Positions 21,843-33,079 of a stretch of 64,000 nt of DNA are shown piece by piece. The notes under the pieces were generated by a model. It was not told the DNA's origin. It was given only the letters and a program-made list of their open reading frames with translations, and made no database searches. The stretch is from Sciurus carolinensis (lineage: Eukaryota > Chordata > Mammalia > Rodentia > Sciuridae): the NCBI RefSeq assembly GCF_902686445.1, contig NC_062213.1, positions 40,808,741 to 40,872,740 of the forward strand, written 5' to 3'. The position numbers and the translations under genes were made by a program. Position 1 is the first letter of the stretch. The number at the start of each line of letters is the position of its first letter.

Positions 21843-24728
21843 CTTATCATAGATATCATTCGGACTTTGGTTTTTTGGGATTGGCTTACCTCATTTAGCA
21901 TGATATTCTCCACCTTCATCCATTTGCCTGCAAATGCCATAATTTTATTCTTCTTTATGGCTGAGTAATATTCCATTGTGTATATATACCACAGTTTCTT
22001 TACCATTCATCAATTGAAGGGCATCTAGGATGGTTCCACAATCTAGCTATTGTGAATTGAACAGCTATGAACATTGATGTGGCTGGATCTCTATAGTATG
22101 CTGATTTTAAGTCCTTTGGGTATAAACTGAGGAGTGAGATAGCTGGGTCAAATGGTGGGTCCATTCTAAGTTTTCTGAGGAATCTCCATACTGCCTTCTA
22201 GAGTGGCTGCACCAATTTGCAACTCCACTAGCAATGTATGAGTGTGCCTTTTCCCCCACATCCATACCAACCCTTATTATTGCTTGTATTCTTGATAATA
22301 ACCATTCTAATTGGAATTAGATGAAATCTTAGGGTGGTTTTAATTTGCATTTCTCTAATTAACTAGAGATGATGAGCACTTTTTCATATATTTGTTGATA
22401 GCCTATATATCTTCCTCTGTGAAGGTCTGCCCAGTTCCTTAGCCCATTTATTGATTGGGTTCTTTGTATTTTTGGTGTAGAATTTTATGAGTTCTTTATA
22501 AATTTTGGAGATGAGTGCTCTGTCTGAAGTGTGTGTGGAAAAGATTTTCTCCCACTCTGTAGGTTCTCTTTTCACATTATTGATTGTTTCCTTTGCTAGA
22601 AAAAGATTTTTAGTTTGAATCCATCCCATTTATTGATTCTTGTTTTTATTTCTTGTCCTTTGGGGGTCTTGTTAAGGAAGTCTGATCCTAAGCCAACATG
22701 ACGAAGATTTGGGCCTACTTTTTCTTCTGTTTGGTGAAGGGTCTCAGGTCTAATTCTTAGATCCTTGATCCATTTTGAGTTGAGTTTTGTACAGGGTGAG
22801 AGATAGGGGTTTAATTTCATTTTACTGTGTATGGATTTTGCCAGCACCATTTGTTGAAGAGGCTATCTTTTCTCCTTTGTATGTTTTTGGAACCTTTGTC
22901 TAGTATGAGATAACTGTACTTATGTGGGTTTGTCTCTGTATCTTTTATTCTGTACCATTGGTCTACCTGTCTATTTTGGTGCCAATACCATGCCATTTTT
23001 GTTACTATTGTGCTTTAGTAGAGTTTGAGGTCTGGTATTGTGGTACCTCCTGCTTCACTCTTTCTGCTCAGGATTACTTTGGCTATTCTGGGCCTTTCGT
23101 TCTTCAAGATGAATTTCACGATTGCTTTCTCTATTTCTATGAGGAATGTCATTGGGATTTTAATTGGAATTGCATTAAATCTGTATAGTGCCTTTGGAAG
23201 TATGGCCATTTTGATAATATTAATTCTGCCTATCCAAGAACACAGGAGATCTTTCCATCTTCTAAGGTCTTCTTCAATTTCTTTCTTTAATGTTCTGTAG
23301 TTGTCTTTGTAGAAATCTTTCACTTCTTTTGTTAGATTGAGTCCCAAATATTTTATTTTTTTTGAGGCTTTTGTGAATGGACTTGTTTTCCTCATTTCCC
23401 TTTCAGATGATTCATTGCTTATGAATAAAAATGCTTTAGAGGACTGGGGTTGTGGCTCAGTGGTAGAGCATGTGTCTAGCATGTGTGAGGCATTGGGTTT
23501 GAATCTCAGTACCACATATAAATAAATGAATAAAATGAAGGTCTATCAACATCTAAAAAAATAAATGTTAAAAAATGCTTTAGATTTATGTATGTTGATT
23601 TTATATCTTGTTATTTTTCTGAATTCATTTATTAGGTCTAGAAGTTTTCTGGTGGAGTTTTTGGACACTCTAAATATAGAATCATTTCATCGGCAAATAG
23701 TGAGAGCTTGAGGTTTTCTTTTCCTAGTTGTATCCTTTAAATTTCTTTTGTCTTTCTAATTTCTCTGGCTAGTATTTCAAAGATGATGTTGAATAGATGT
23801 GGTGAAAGAGGGCATCCCTGCCTTGTTCCAGTTTTTAGAGGGAATGGTTTCAGTTTTTCTCCATTTAGAATGATGTTGTCCATGGACTTAGCATAAATAA
23901 CCTTTACAATGTTGAGGTATGTTCCTACTGTAATCCCTATTTTTTCTAGTGTTTTGAGCATGAAGGTGTGCTGTATTTTATCAAATGCTTTCTCTGCATC
24001 TATTGAAATAATAATATGATTCTTAATTTTAAGTCTACTTATGTGATGAATTATATTTATTGATATCCGGATGTTGAACCAACCTTGCATCCCTGGGATG
24101 AACCTCACTTAATCATGGTGCACTATCTTCTTAATATGTTTTTATATGCAATTTGCCAGAATTTTGTTAAGGATTTTTGTGTCTATATTCATCAGAGATA
24201 TTGGTCTAAAGTTTTCTTTCCTTGATGTGTCTTTGTCTGGTTTTGGTATCACAGTGATACTAGCTTTGTAGAATGAATTTGGAAGGGTTCTCTCCTTTTC
24301 TATTTCATGAAATACTTTGAAGAGTATTGGTATAAGACCTTCTTTGAAGGTCTTGTAGAACTCAACTGATTTCTGTCTGGTCCTAGGCTTTTCTTGGAGA
24401 CTTTTGATTGCTTCTTCTATTTTATTGCTTGAAATTGATCTGTTTGAATAGTGTCTGTCCTCCTGATTCAGTTTGGGAGGATCTTATGTCTCTAGAACTT
24501 TGTTGATGTCTTCGATATTTTCTATTCTGTTGGAGTATAGATTTTCAAAATACCTTCTAATTATGTTATATACTTCAGTGGTGTCTGTTGTGGTATTTCC
24601 TTTTTCATCATGAATTTCAGTAATCTGAGTTTCTCTCTCCTTCTTTTTGTGAGCGTGGCTAAGGGTTTATCTATTTTGTTTACTTTTTCAAAGAACCAAC
24701 TTATTGTTTTGTCAATTTTTTGAATTGA
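21843..24728 (-). pseudogene. L1-C ORF2 remnant (RT and C-terminal part)
   Basis: Frameshifted pieces align in order with ORF2p of L1-A: the region beginning 'aaaaaattgacaaaacaata' (homologous to about codon 355), the RT segment (23737-24108, containing [14 protein letters not shown] and [10 protein letters not shown]), the thumb/linker region (23015-23515) and the C-terminal part (22384-22850). The RT Asp-Asp segment near 23690 is degraded. The N-terminal endonuclease domain is absent through deletion, not decay. No function is expected. Confidence 0.85.
23441..23570 (+). mobile_element. ID-type SINE nested in L1-C
   Basis: A 130-bp unit: 'ggactggggttgtggctcag' with A box 'tggctcagtggtagagc', B-box region 'gggtttgaatctc', then 'accacatataaataaatg' and the sciurid tail. 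A 14-bp TSD 'aaaaatgctttaga' is at 23427-23440 and 23571-23584. Confidence 0.92.
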
Positions 24729-24953
24729 TAGATGGATGATAGACAGCAGTCAGTGAGCAATCTGCACTCAAAAAGTAGTTGATATGCTGGCAGACTGTGG
24801 ATGATTTAGGTGGACAAATGGGGAAAACAGCAGGGGATTGATGAGCATCAAAGATTGCCTCACAGAGAAACAGATTTTTCTCTGCTTGAAACCTGAGTTA
24901 TGGAGCAACAAGGAATGTAGCCTCCATCTAGTCCACCATCTTGGATCCTCTTC

Positions 24954-24969
24954 AATGTTTTGTACTCTT
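24954..24969. repeat. Target-site duplication, right copy (L1-C)
   Basis: 'aatgttttgtactctt', one mismatch from 21576-21591. Confidence 0.85.
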
Positions 24970-25040
24970 TAGTGTATGGAGCTTACATATATTTTGCTAG
25001 ATTTATCTAAGAGGCAAAATGCTATTGTCATCACATATCA
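24970..25040 (-). mobile_element. Old L1 ORF2, continuation after L1-C
   Basis: 'ttttgctagatttatctaag' and following text continue the old minus-strand ORF2 that ends at 21575. Confidence 0.6.
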
Positions 25041-25205
25041 AAGGTACACACTGTCAACATGACTCATCATCACTGATGCTAAGCTTTGATCATGTGTCTG
25101 CATATGTCAGCTTTCTCCACTGCAGTTCCTCTTTTCTCCCTTTGATACTGTACTTTTTGGAAGGAAATTACCACGAGCAGCCTACACCTAAAGAATGGAA
25201 AGTTA

Positions 25206-25325
25206 AAGCTGGGGTTGTGGCTCAGTGGTAGAGCACTTGCCTGGCATGTGAGTCCTTGGGTTGGATCCTCAGCACCACATATAAATAAATAAAATAAAGG
25301 TACATTGATAGCTAAAAAAAAGAGA
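25206..25325 (+). mobile_element. ID-type SINE with sciurid tail
   Basis: A-box region 'gttgtggctcagtggtagag', B-box region 'gggttggatcctcagcacc', then 'acatataaataaataaaa' and an A-rich end. The 9-bp TSD 'ggaaagtta' is at 25197-25205 and 25326-25334. Confidence 0.9.
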
Positions 25326-25379
25326 GGAAAGTTATCCTCCATTTCCTTGAGGGAGGAATACCTACATATATTTTATTCT

Positions 25380-26560
25380 TCTGCATGGGAAATTTGTCCA
25401 TGAAATTTTGTTATTTATTTAATCATTTATTTATGTCCATATGGACTCGTGAATGTTTATTTAACACATTTATTTATATTATTGTGAATGTCTTGATTTT
25501 TTTAGCATATTGAGTTATAATACTTTATTCATTTTTGTTGTTCAAATTGTTCCAACTTTGGCCATGGGGAGCTTTTTCAGTTGGCCTCTGTATCCTTTTG
25601 ACATGTGCTCATCCTGTGTGGTGGGTGTGTTTTAGAACTTCCTCACTTTCTGGCACTAGAAGTTGCTTCTACCCTGTCCTAAAATCAGCCATTTCTCCAG
25701 GAGTCTTGGTTTCTTTACCTGGAGAATTGTATTAGAAACCAAGACCTGGGCAGTAGGTGTGCTTATAGTTATTGGAGTATTATTGCTTTTAGACCCTCTT
25801 GGCTAATAGAGGAAGGAAATGAATGTATGTATCACTAGCCCATTTATACACATTTATAAGTATTTCTGTAGGTAATCATCTATATTTCTATTAAGTTATA
25901 CATGAGTTAATACTGATGTTTCCAACTCTATTCCATGACTCCATGGATCATTTAAGCATCATTCCCTTATTTATCTATAATCTCCCATTTTATCAGTGAA
26001 AAACCTGGCTCTTATCATCCACCATTCATCTACTTATGGTTAATCCCAGTATACACATTTGGTGATATCAGAGATGTTAACATGTGGACACTTTATGAAT
26101 AAAGCACAGTATTAATGTACATTTTCTTTTGCCCTTTGGATTAGCACTTTCCCTGCCCATCAAGACCCCTTTTAGAAGGTTGTTTCATACATTTACAATA
26201 CACTTAGATTGTTTTGTCACATTCTGCATTCCATTCTGGTACCCCTCCACCACAACCATCTAAATTTTTTTTGGAACATTTTCATATACTAAGCCTCACT
26301 TTTTTTGCTGTAAGGGTCTTTTGATAAAGGTAGGGTGACATGTATCTGCCATTACTGTGTCATGCAGAAGGGTTTTAGCACCCTAAAAACCCTCATGCTT
26401 CACTTCTTCATCTCTCTTCCACCCCTACCTAATTGCTGGCTACCATAGAACATTTGTTTTCTTGGTAATTTTGCCTTTTCCCAGGTATCATATAATTGGG
26501 ATCGGACAGTAGGTGCACTTTCCAGATTGGCTTCTTTCATTTAGTAGCATACTTTTAATT
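25380..26560 (-). mobile_element. Old L1 (L1M-type) 3' UTR-like sequence
   Basis: About 25425-26000 parallels 19735-20350: both carry the 'tggactcgtgaatgtttatt' type text, 'ccatttctccaggagtcttg' and a tail of TATAC-rich repeats before 'actgatgtttccaactctat'. About 26200-26560 continues with text typical of old L1 3' regions ('ctaccatagaacatttgttt'). No coding frame. The repetition of the same region at 19.7 and 25.4 kb implies two old L1 copies or a duplication. Confidence 0.55.
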
Positions 26561-26855
26561 TGTTTTAGTTTTTAATTTTTATTTGTTCTAATTAGTTGTT
26601 CATGACAGTAGAATGCATTTATACATTCTGACAGAACCTACATAAATGGAATGTAATTTTTCATTTTTCTGGTTGTACATATTGTAGGGTCACATCAGGC
26701 ATGCAGTCATACATGTACATGAGGTAATAATGTCTGTTGCACTCTACTATCCTTTTTTTTTTTGGCAGTGCTGGGGTTTGAACCCAGGGCCTTGTGCTTG
26801 CAAGGTAAGTACTCTACCAACTGAGCTATATCCCCAGCCCCTCTGCTATCCTTTT
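26561..26855 (-). mobile_element. L1 3'-end fragment, split by an ID SINE
   Basis: Minus-strand L1 terminus: an 'attagttgttcatgacagta' end and 'tacatgaggtaataatgtct', i.e. the 3' UTR just before the pyrimidine tract. Same 3'-end type as the plus-strand piece at 61236. It is interrupted at 26753-26840. Confidence 0.75.
26753..26840 (-). mobile_element. ID-type SINE, young-looking copy
   Basis: Minus-strand ID with A box 'gatatagctcagttggtaga', B box 'gggttcaaacccc' and an A tail. TSD 'ctct(a/g)ctatcc', 11 bp, at 26742-26752 and 26841-26851. Nearly identical to 9750-9850. Confidence 0.92.
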
Positions 26856-27417
26856 TTAACAATTTTTGTTTGGGGCTGGGTCTGGTGTGCTAAGGGCTTT
26901 TCAGTATTTCTGTACTATCCTCTGCTTCTGGCCTTCCCTCTGTGCCTGTGTTATGAACTCCCTTCGTGGCTGTGGTTCCCTGGGTGTCAATACATTTGCT
27001 GTAACCCTCATTTGCCCCTTAGTGATTCATTAAGGATTTTAGCTGAATTCTTACCCATCTGTAAGGAGCCTGGCATCTCTTTCATCCTCAGCTGAGCCAG
27101 CACTCCTGTACCACCTCCTTGGAGGGATTTGTCTTCCCTTAGATTTTACACTATGTGACTGTTCCAAGACCTCAACTCTCTTATGGGTTCAAAAACTATT
27201 GAGTTTTTGATTTAATCCAGAATCTTCATGTTGGAGTGAAGATGATACTCTTTTTTGAAATGCTCAGTACTGTGGACCCTTTATGTGATTGGCTTAAAAG
27301 TTCAATCTTTTACTATCCAGTTTAAATCATCATTTCCTACTTTATTTTTTCCCTCTTGTTCCTCTTCTCCTTCTGCTTAATTCTCAAGGCTAATGAAAAC
27401 TACTATTCACTCCTGTA

Positions 27418-27842
27418 CTGTGTTGAGTTGTGTCCCTCAAAAACTTACATTTATTTAGAACCTATAAGCATGACCTTATTTAAAAATTGGGTCTTTGGTG
27501 ATGTGATCAACTTAAGATGAGGCTGTACTGAATTAGGGTGGGCTCTGAATCCAATATGACTGAAGGATATATAAAACATGGACATTTGGACACAGAGACA
27601 CAGACATACAGGGAAGAAGTGTGAAGACAGAGCCAGAAATTGGAGTTATGTTGTCACAGCCAGGGAGCACGAAGGCAACAACGAGAAGCTAGAAGAGGTA
27701 AGGGTGGTTCTACCCAAGATGGCTCTGCCAATCCCTTGGTTTTAGGTGTCTGGACTCTGGGACTATGAGAGAATAAATTTCTTTTGTATAAAGTTACCCA
27801 GTTTGTAGTAATTTATTATAGCAGCTCTAGGACATAAATACA
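27418..27842 (+). mobile_element. MLT1-type MaLR LTR, degraded
   Basis: Starts 'tgttgagttgtgtccctcaa' and preserves MLT1 landmarks in order: 'gggtctttggtgatgtgatc', 'gtgggctctgaatccaatat', 'gaagtgtgaagacagagcca', 'actatgagagaataaatttc', and ends 'agctctaggacataaata'. Solo LTR of an ancient non-autonomous retrotransposon. Confidence 0.88.
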
Positions 27843-29340
27843 ACTCCCAATTTTTCCCTTGAAGGTCTCATTACTTACAACCTGAGGTCTCTCATGGTTT
27901 AAAAAAACTATGATAATTTTTCACATCATTCCATTCTCTTCTGCCTCTGTGACATAAGTGTAAAACTCTAAGTTTTTACTGTAGTTCTTTCATTCGTTCT
28001 TTATGGTCTTTGTTTCAGTCTATGTATGAGCATATGTTTTCTCTGGTCAGAAAACCTCTTGACAAAAAACTTCAAAGAAAAGTAGTCCATACATCCTATG
28101 GGAGAGATATGGCTTCCACATGAAGAAAAGTCTGGGAGATTTCAGGAGATAAGCTCATTTGGAATCTGTGGCTGACATGACTTTCAGAAAAGCTAAAGCA
28201 ATGTCTAGCTTGATAGTCACCCACCATAGATACCCCTAAAATCTAGACCAACAGCTTTGGTTTCTAGGAAGCTCTGATAAGAACTCTGTGAAGTGTGATT
28301 TCAGTTAGGTGTTGTGTGGACCATTGGTCCTCATGATGCATTTTTATGGTGATAGAATGGTAACTGTTCTTCTTTGAAGAGAGATAGAAATGGCTCCCCA
28401 GAAGCTCCAGTACCATCCAGCCTCTCAACTGATCAGTCAGCCTTACCCTTTAATCTCTCCCTATTGGGACCAGAATGAGGAGAGCCTCTTAAGTGATTTG
28501 CCTAATAGGCAATAGCATTTACAGTCAGTCCAAAGAACGGTAAGGAAGTGCATCAGGGATTTGTCCCACTTCCTTTTCCCTGACTCATATTCCAACATGT
28601 CCACCGTCCTCCAGTATATTTTTTCTCTCTCTCCTGGATTCTTCCTTTTGGTTTATTCCTTTGCTGTCATGCTCTTTGATTTCCTTTCTTTCTTCTTGCA
28701 TTACTTTTTGAATTTTTTCAGGTTTCTATCTAAGGGGGTCTGCAGTATTAACTGGGCACCTCATATCTCTATTTGATTTTTTGGCTGACCCCTCATAAGA
28801 AGAATCTTTCAAAAAGGAACTGTAATTCTCCTACCATAAACTGTAGAGAACACAGCTCCCAATTCTACTTCCTTCACAAGTTGAATCAGGTCAGAGGGTC
28901 CACATATATGTCGAGGGAGCTCTTGGCATGGCTGAGAACTTTGGTTTTATTTGATCTAGACTTCTGGACTTACTGGCAGGAAATAGCCTGGATTCTAGTC
29001 TCAGGTTTCTTGACTAAGAAATCTGAAGAATTCCAGGGGATTAAGAAATGTGTCTAAACTAACAGGATAAAATTTGGCAGGGGTATACATAAGATTTTGA
29101 GTTAGAAAGAAGAAATTTGCTACAGGAATTCAGATGACTTTGGCAGCATTAGAAGCAAGGAAAAAAAAGAAACAAAACCAAAATAAATCTTGTCACCAGT
29201 AATATTAGTGTCAGTTAAACTTTGTGGCTTCTCTTATGTGAGTGTCCATCTTATGTTAGACTAATAGAATTAGGACTAAGTGGGACCCAAATGAGCTGGA
29301 GCTTATTATAAAGACAAGGATAAGGGAATAGCCTTTATTG
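27843..29340. other. Unassigned sequence
   Basis: No gene or named repeat identified. Includes short plus-strand ORFs (28561-28776, 28773-29057) without recognised features. Confidence 0.35.
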
Positions 29341-29885
29341 ATTGAAGACGTGTTCTCAAAGTTCACCCTACTCCCTGTTTCCATATATTGTGCAATTTGA
29401 CCATGTGGTTCCTCCTGTAAGATGTGAAGTCTGTTTCTCCACCCCTTGAATCAAGCCTTATGATTTATTTTGTCCCATATGGAATATGGCAGAAATGACA
29501 GCAGAGCAGTATAAGAGCTCTAAGTTGAAGCTTCATGAGTTCTTGCACATTTCTTGGAATCTTGCCTCCACCATGTGAACAAACCAGGTTAGCCTGCTGA
29601 ATGATGATGAGAAACACATAACTTAATCATGTTTGCCACCTCAGTCAAATCAGTTAACTGCCTCATGTACAGATGGAATAGCTTAGACCAGTCAGTTCTC
29701 ATCTGACCTGACATGTAGCTACAAATACATTTGCAAATAAACTCAGTTGAGGTCTGTTAAACCTACCCTAGACAAATGGAATCATCCACCTTACTTGTAG
29801 GCTTCTGATCTATAGTAATAGTTGTTTTCTTAAACTATTACATTTTGGATTGGTTTGTTACACAGCAATGGCTAACTGGTACTGC
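29341..29885 (+). mobile_element. MLT1-like MaLR LTR, degraded
   Basis: Landmarks of the MLT1D-like class: 'aatatggcagaaatgacagc', 'cctgctgaatgatgatgaga', and the 3' end 'ttggtttgttacacagcaat' followed by 'ggctaactggta'. Old and diverged. Confidence 0.65.
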
Positions 29886-30294
29886 CAGAGCACCACACAT
29901 AAAAAACTGGTAAAGCAAATAGTGATGTTGGCCTTGTAGAAGGGAAAATTTGGGGGGTAAATATGATAGCTCTGAGACCAGAGTTCAGAGGCTCTAGAAA
30001 AACCTAAAAGCCAAAGGACTATGGTGTTCAACTGATCTGATGACAGAGCAAATAAAATTGGATTCCTAGAGAGTAGCCTACATTCCTAGTTTGTGGGAAG
30101 AAAGGATGTTTATTTCTAATAGATCCAACGTGTACCATAGTCTGGAGTGATTTTTAGAGAGACTGCTGAAGAGGTTAGCCTGTAGGGATGTTAGGATCCT
30201 AAAAGAGAGAATTTTTGTAGAAGTCTGCCAGAAACAGGGGGTTTAAAGTACAGTAGTCATAAATGGAAGAATTATCATGTGATAAGGGAATTGT
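29886..30294. other. Unassigned sequence
   Basis: Nothing recognised. Confidence 0.3.
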
Positions 30295-30391
30295 ATTTTT
30301 TTTTTTTTGTGGTGCTTGAAATTGAACCCAGGGCCTTGTGCATGCTAGGTAGGTGCTCTTCACTGAGTTATATCTCTAGTCTTGTGTTTAC
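30295..30391 (-). mobile_element. ID-type SINE
   Basis: Minus-strand ID with B box 'gggttcaatttc' and an A tail (T-run 30296-30308). TSD 'ggaattgt' at 30287-30294 and 30392-30399. Confidence 0.82.
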
Positions 30392-30925
30392 GGAATTGTG
30401 ATCACTGGGAAGGTCTCTGGGGAATCTATTAGTACACCATGGAAAAAGAGTCTAAAAGCACCAAGACCAAAACACACAGTATCCTCAATTAAGAGCTGTT
30501 CTTGCTCTTTATTCTTCTTCCTTCTGCTATTCAACTCTGGGGGGACAGAGTTTACCTAGTATGTGGAGGATGAGAAGTGGTGGTATTAGACAGGCAAGCA
30601 GAAAATGGTGACCATGTCTTCTTTCTTTCACTGCTTTCTTTCAGCCTGAGCTGTTAGAATGAAGAATTTTTTACTTCAAATAAAAGTCTAGAGCTTTCTC
30701 TACTTCTTGGAACTAGGCACCTACTAAAACGAGATAATTTTTGTAATCTGAAGTGACTGGAGGGCTTTTTACTACCTAAATTTGTATATAAAATATAGAC
30801 TTTCTCAAGATCTCATCTATGGGCAGAGAAAGAACCAGCTGTAATGTAGGTGACTCACTTATTTGATTATTCAATATGTACAGGTGTGTGCGTGTGTATG
30901 TGTGTGTATCTGTATTTTCTCTAAA
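30392..30925. other. Unassigned sequence with a short TG-rich run
   Basis: No gene found. A (TG)n-like stretch lies at about 30882-30910. Confidence 0.3.
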
Positions 30926-31502
30926 TTTTTAATTATTTGAAATAAAATTTATATTTGAGCAGTCTTAGATTCACAGAAAAATTGAGCGGAGGTACAGAGC
31001 TATCCCACTTATCACCTTTTTCCACACATGCATGTCTTTCCCCATTGTTAGCACTCTCCAACAGAATGGTACATTTGTTACAACTGATGAACCTGCATTG
31101 ACATATCATTATCACCTAAAATCCATAGTTTACATTAGGATTCACTTTTGATATTGCATATTCTAGGGTTTGGACAAATAGACAGTAACATATACATACC
31201 ATGATAGTATCATACAGAGTAGTTTCGCTGCTCTATAAATTTTCTGTGCTTCTCCTATTCATTTCTCCCTACCTCTAACCCATGACAACCATTGAGTTTT
31301 TTTTTTCTGTCTGCATAGTTCTGCCTTTTCCATAGTTTAGTCTTTTGTAAGAAACTTCCAATTTGTTTTCCAAAGTGGCTGTCCATTATGCATGCCCACA
31401 GCAAGAGTGAAGAGTTTTGTTGCTCCATATCCTTGTCAGCTTTTAGTGTTGTCAGTGTTCTGGATTTGGGCCATTGTAATAGATATGTAGTGATTTCTCA
31501 TT

Positions 31503-31592
31503 TTTTTGGGGGGGAGGGTGCTGGGGATGGAACCCAGGGCCTTGTGCATGTGAGGCAGACACTCTACCAACTGAGCTATATCCCCAGCCCCA
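31503..31592 (-). mobile_element. ID-type SINE, young-looking copy
   Basis: Minus-strand ID, A box 'gatatagctcagttggtaga', B box 'gggttccatcccc'. TSD 'atttctcatt' at 31493-31502 and 31593-31602. G-rich run at 31508-31517 in the tail junction. Confidence 0.9.
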
Positions 31593-31642
31593 ATTTCTCA
31601 TTGTTTTAATTTGCATTTCCCTGATGACATGACACCTTTTCA

Positions 31643-31743
31643 AAATTTTTTATTTATTTTTTTGCAGTGCTAGGGATTGAACACAGGGTGTCACGTACAC
31701 TAGGCAAGTGCTCTACCACTGAGCTGCATCCCCAGCCCTGGAG
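31643..31743 (-). mobile_element. ID-type SINE
   Basis: Minus-strand ID with A box 'gatgcagctcagtggtagag' and A/T-rich tail. TSD 'caccttttca' at 31633-31642 and 31744-31753. It lies only 50 bp from the previous ID in the same old L1. Confidence 0.88.
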
Positions 31744-32134
31744 CACCTTTTCATAGATTTATTTGCCTGGTGAGGGGTCTATTAAGGTCTTTTACCCACT
31801 TTTAAAATTAGGTTTTTCTTATTGGTAAGTTTTAAGAGTTCTTCATGTGTATTGGAAAATAATCCTTTATTTTATCTTTGGCAAATATTTTCTTTCAGCC
31901 CTGAATATTTTTAAATCATAGATAATAGTAAACCAAATTCACTGCTCTGCACCCAACATTTCCTTAAAATATCTGGGAGCTTATGCCTTAGTGCATACAG
32001 GATGGCTGCATGCCTCTGGAAAGTTTGTTCTGATATGAAATTCTTGGATCTGCCTCGTTTCCTCTTGTGCTTACCCAGAGAGGTCACTTGTCATCAAGGC
32101 ACTGAGGATAAATAGAAAAGTTCAGCTCTGTACT

Positions 32135-32322
32135 ATTTTTTTGTACCAGGGATTGAACTGGAGCACTTTGCCACTGAGTCACATCCCCAGTTCTTTCTAT
32201 TTTTAATTTTAGACAGCGTCTTGTTAAGTTGCTTAGGGCTTACTAAATTGCAGAGGCTGGTTTTGAACTTGCTTCAGCCTCCTGGGTTTCTGGGATTACA
32301 GGCTTGTGCCACCATGCTTGAC
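32135..32322 (-). mobile_element. B1-dID dimeric SINE
   Basis: In reverse: ID half at 32135-32195 ('gccactgagtcacatcccca'), A-rich linker, then B1 half at about 32200-32322 ('gttgcttagggcttactaaa', 'tgggattacaggcttgtgcc'). Confidence 0.82.
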
Positions 32323-32834
32323 CCATCCTCCTATTTGAATAGTGAATTATATTTTAGAATTTGAAAATTACCACTTAAAAAGTATGAGATATACTTCAGG
32401 TCTGATTTGTATCATGGATATAATTTATAGTTTAGTATCTAAACTATATCATGGTTTTCTCACAACAAAAGTAGTTGAGGCAATGAAGTTAGTAGATGGG
32501 TAACCAGGCAAACTAGCTTGCAAAATGCCAATACGCTTCTTCAATATTCCTTGTGAGTTGATGAAGTGCTGGAGGTCATACAGCACTTGATGCCCCTGTG
32601 ATTCAGGAAAACTTTAAAAGTAGGAAAGACATCCATGTAGTGTGAAAGCAGATAAATTGATTTTGTTTTTGATTTATAAAACACATTCAAGGGACAATGC
32701 ATCTCAATATGGCAGTTTTCTGCCTGAGGTGACAAACTGAATCTGAAAAGGTTTCTACAAAGATGAAAAAAAATTTAATAATTCCAAGTCACATGCTAGC
32801 TGTGGGATTATAACACATCAGTGAAACATGATCA

Positions 32835-33062
32835 TAACAATGGAAAGAACTCAAGCTTTGGAATCAATCAGATCTGAGTTTGAATTTAATAGTTGTGATT
32901 CCTTAAGGAAATATTGTAAAGCACTTGGAGTGTCCATTTTCTCTCCTGTAAAAGTAAGTTAATAAAATCTGTCATGCAGGGTTATTGCAAAATATGAATG
33001 AGATAATACATAGAAAGTAACAAGTTGTGTCCTGGCACATAGTAAGCACTTAATTAAAGACA
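32835..33062 (+). mobile_element. MIR SINE, degraded
   Basis: Order of MIR: 'gctttggaatcaatcagatc', 'gagtttgaatttaatagttg', 'ttattgcaaaatatgaatga' and the end 'ctggcacatagtaagcactt'. MIR is an ancient tRNA-derived SINE mobilised by L2. Confidence 0.8.
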
Positions 33063-33079
33063 ATCAAAAATTATATCTA

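Larger units (their letters stand above)
21592..24953 (-). mobile_element. LINE-1 copy L1-C, both ends present, internal deletion
   Basis: A minus-strand L1 with 16-bp TSDs. It has a 3' UTR at the left (21592-21840, with the pyrimidine complement of the G-rich tract), the RT and C-terminal part of ORF2 (about 21843-24728) and, directly joined at about 24728, roughly 225 bp of 5' UTR ending in the L1 5'-start motif (minus strand 'caagatggtggactag', about 24929-24943). ORF1, the endonuclease domain and most of the 5' UTR are missing. An ID SINE is inserted at 23441-23570. It is more diverged than L1-A and L1-B. Confidence 0.88.
30926..31900 (-). mobile_element. Old L1 (L1M-type) 3' end, interrupted by two ID SINEs
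   Basis: Minus-strand old L1: 3' UTR-like text ('agattcacagaaaaattgag', 'ttgttacaactgatgaacct') runs into ORF2 C-terminal-like text ('ttgttttccaaagtggctgt', 'tagtgatttctca...ttgtttt', 'tttaaaattaggtttttctt'). The pieces 30926-31502, 31593-31642 and 31744-31900 are collinear around the SINEs. Confidence 0.75.

Noticed and set aside
24680..24780. L1-C junction as a simple splice event
   Set aside because: I see no AG at the ORF2 side of the junction in the homologous L1-A sequence (around 15455-15465), so canonical splicing is not supported by sequence alone; other mechanisms are left open in the findings.
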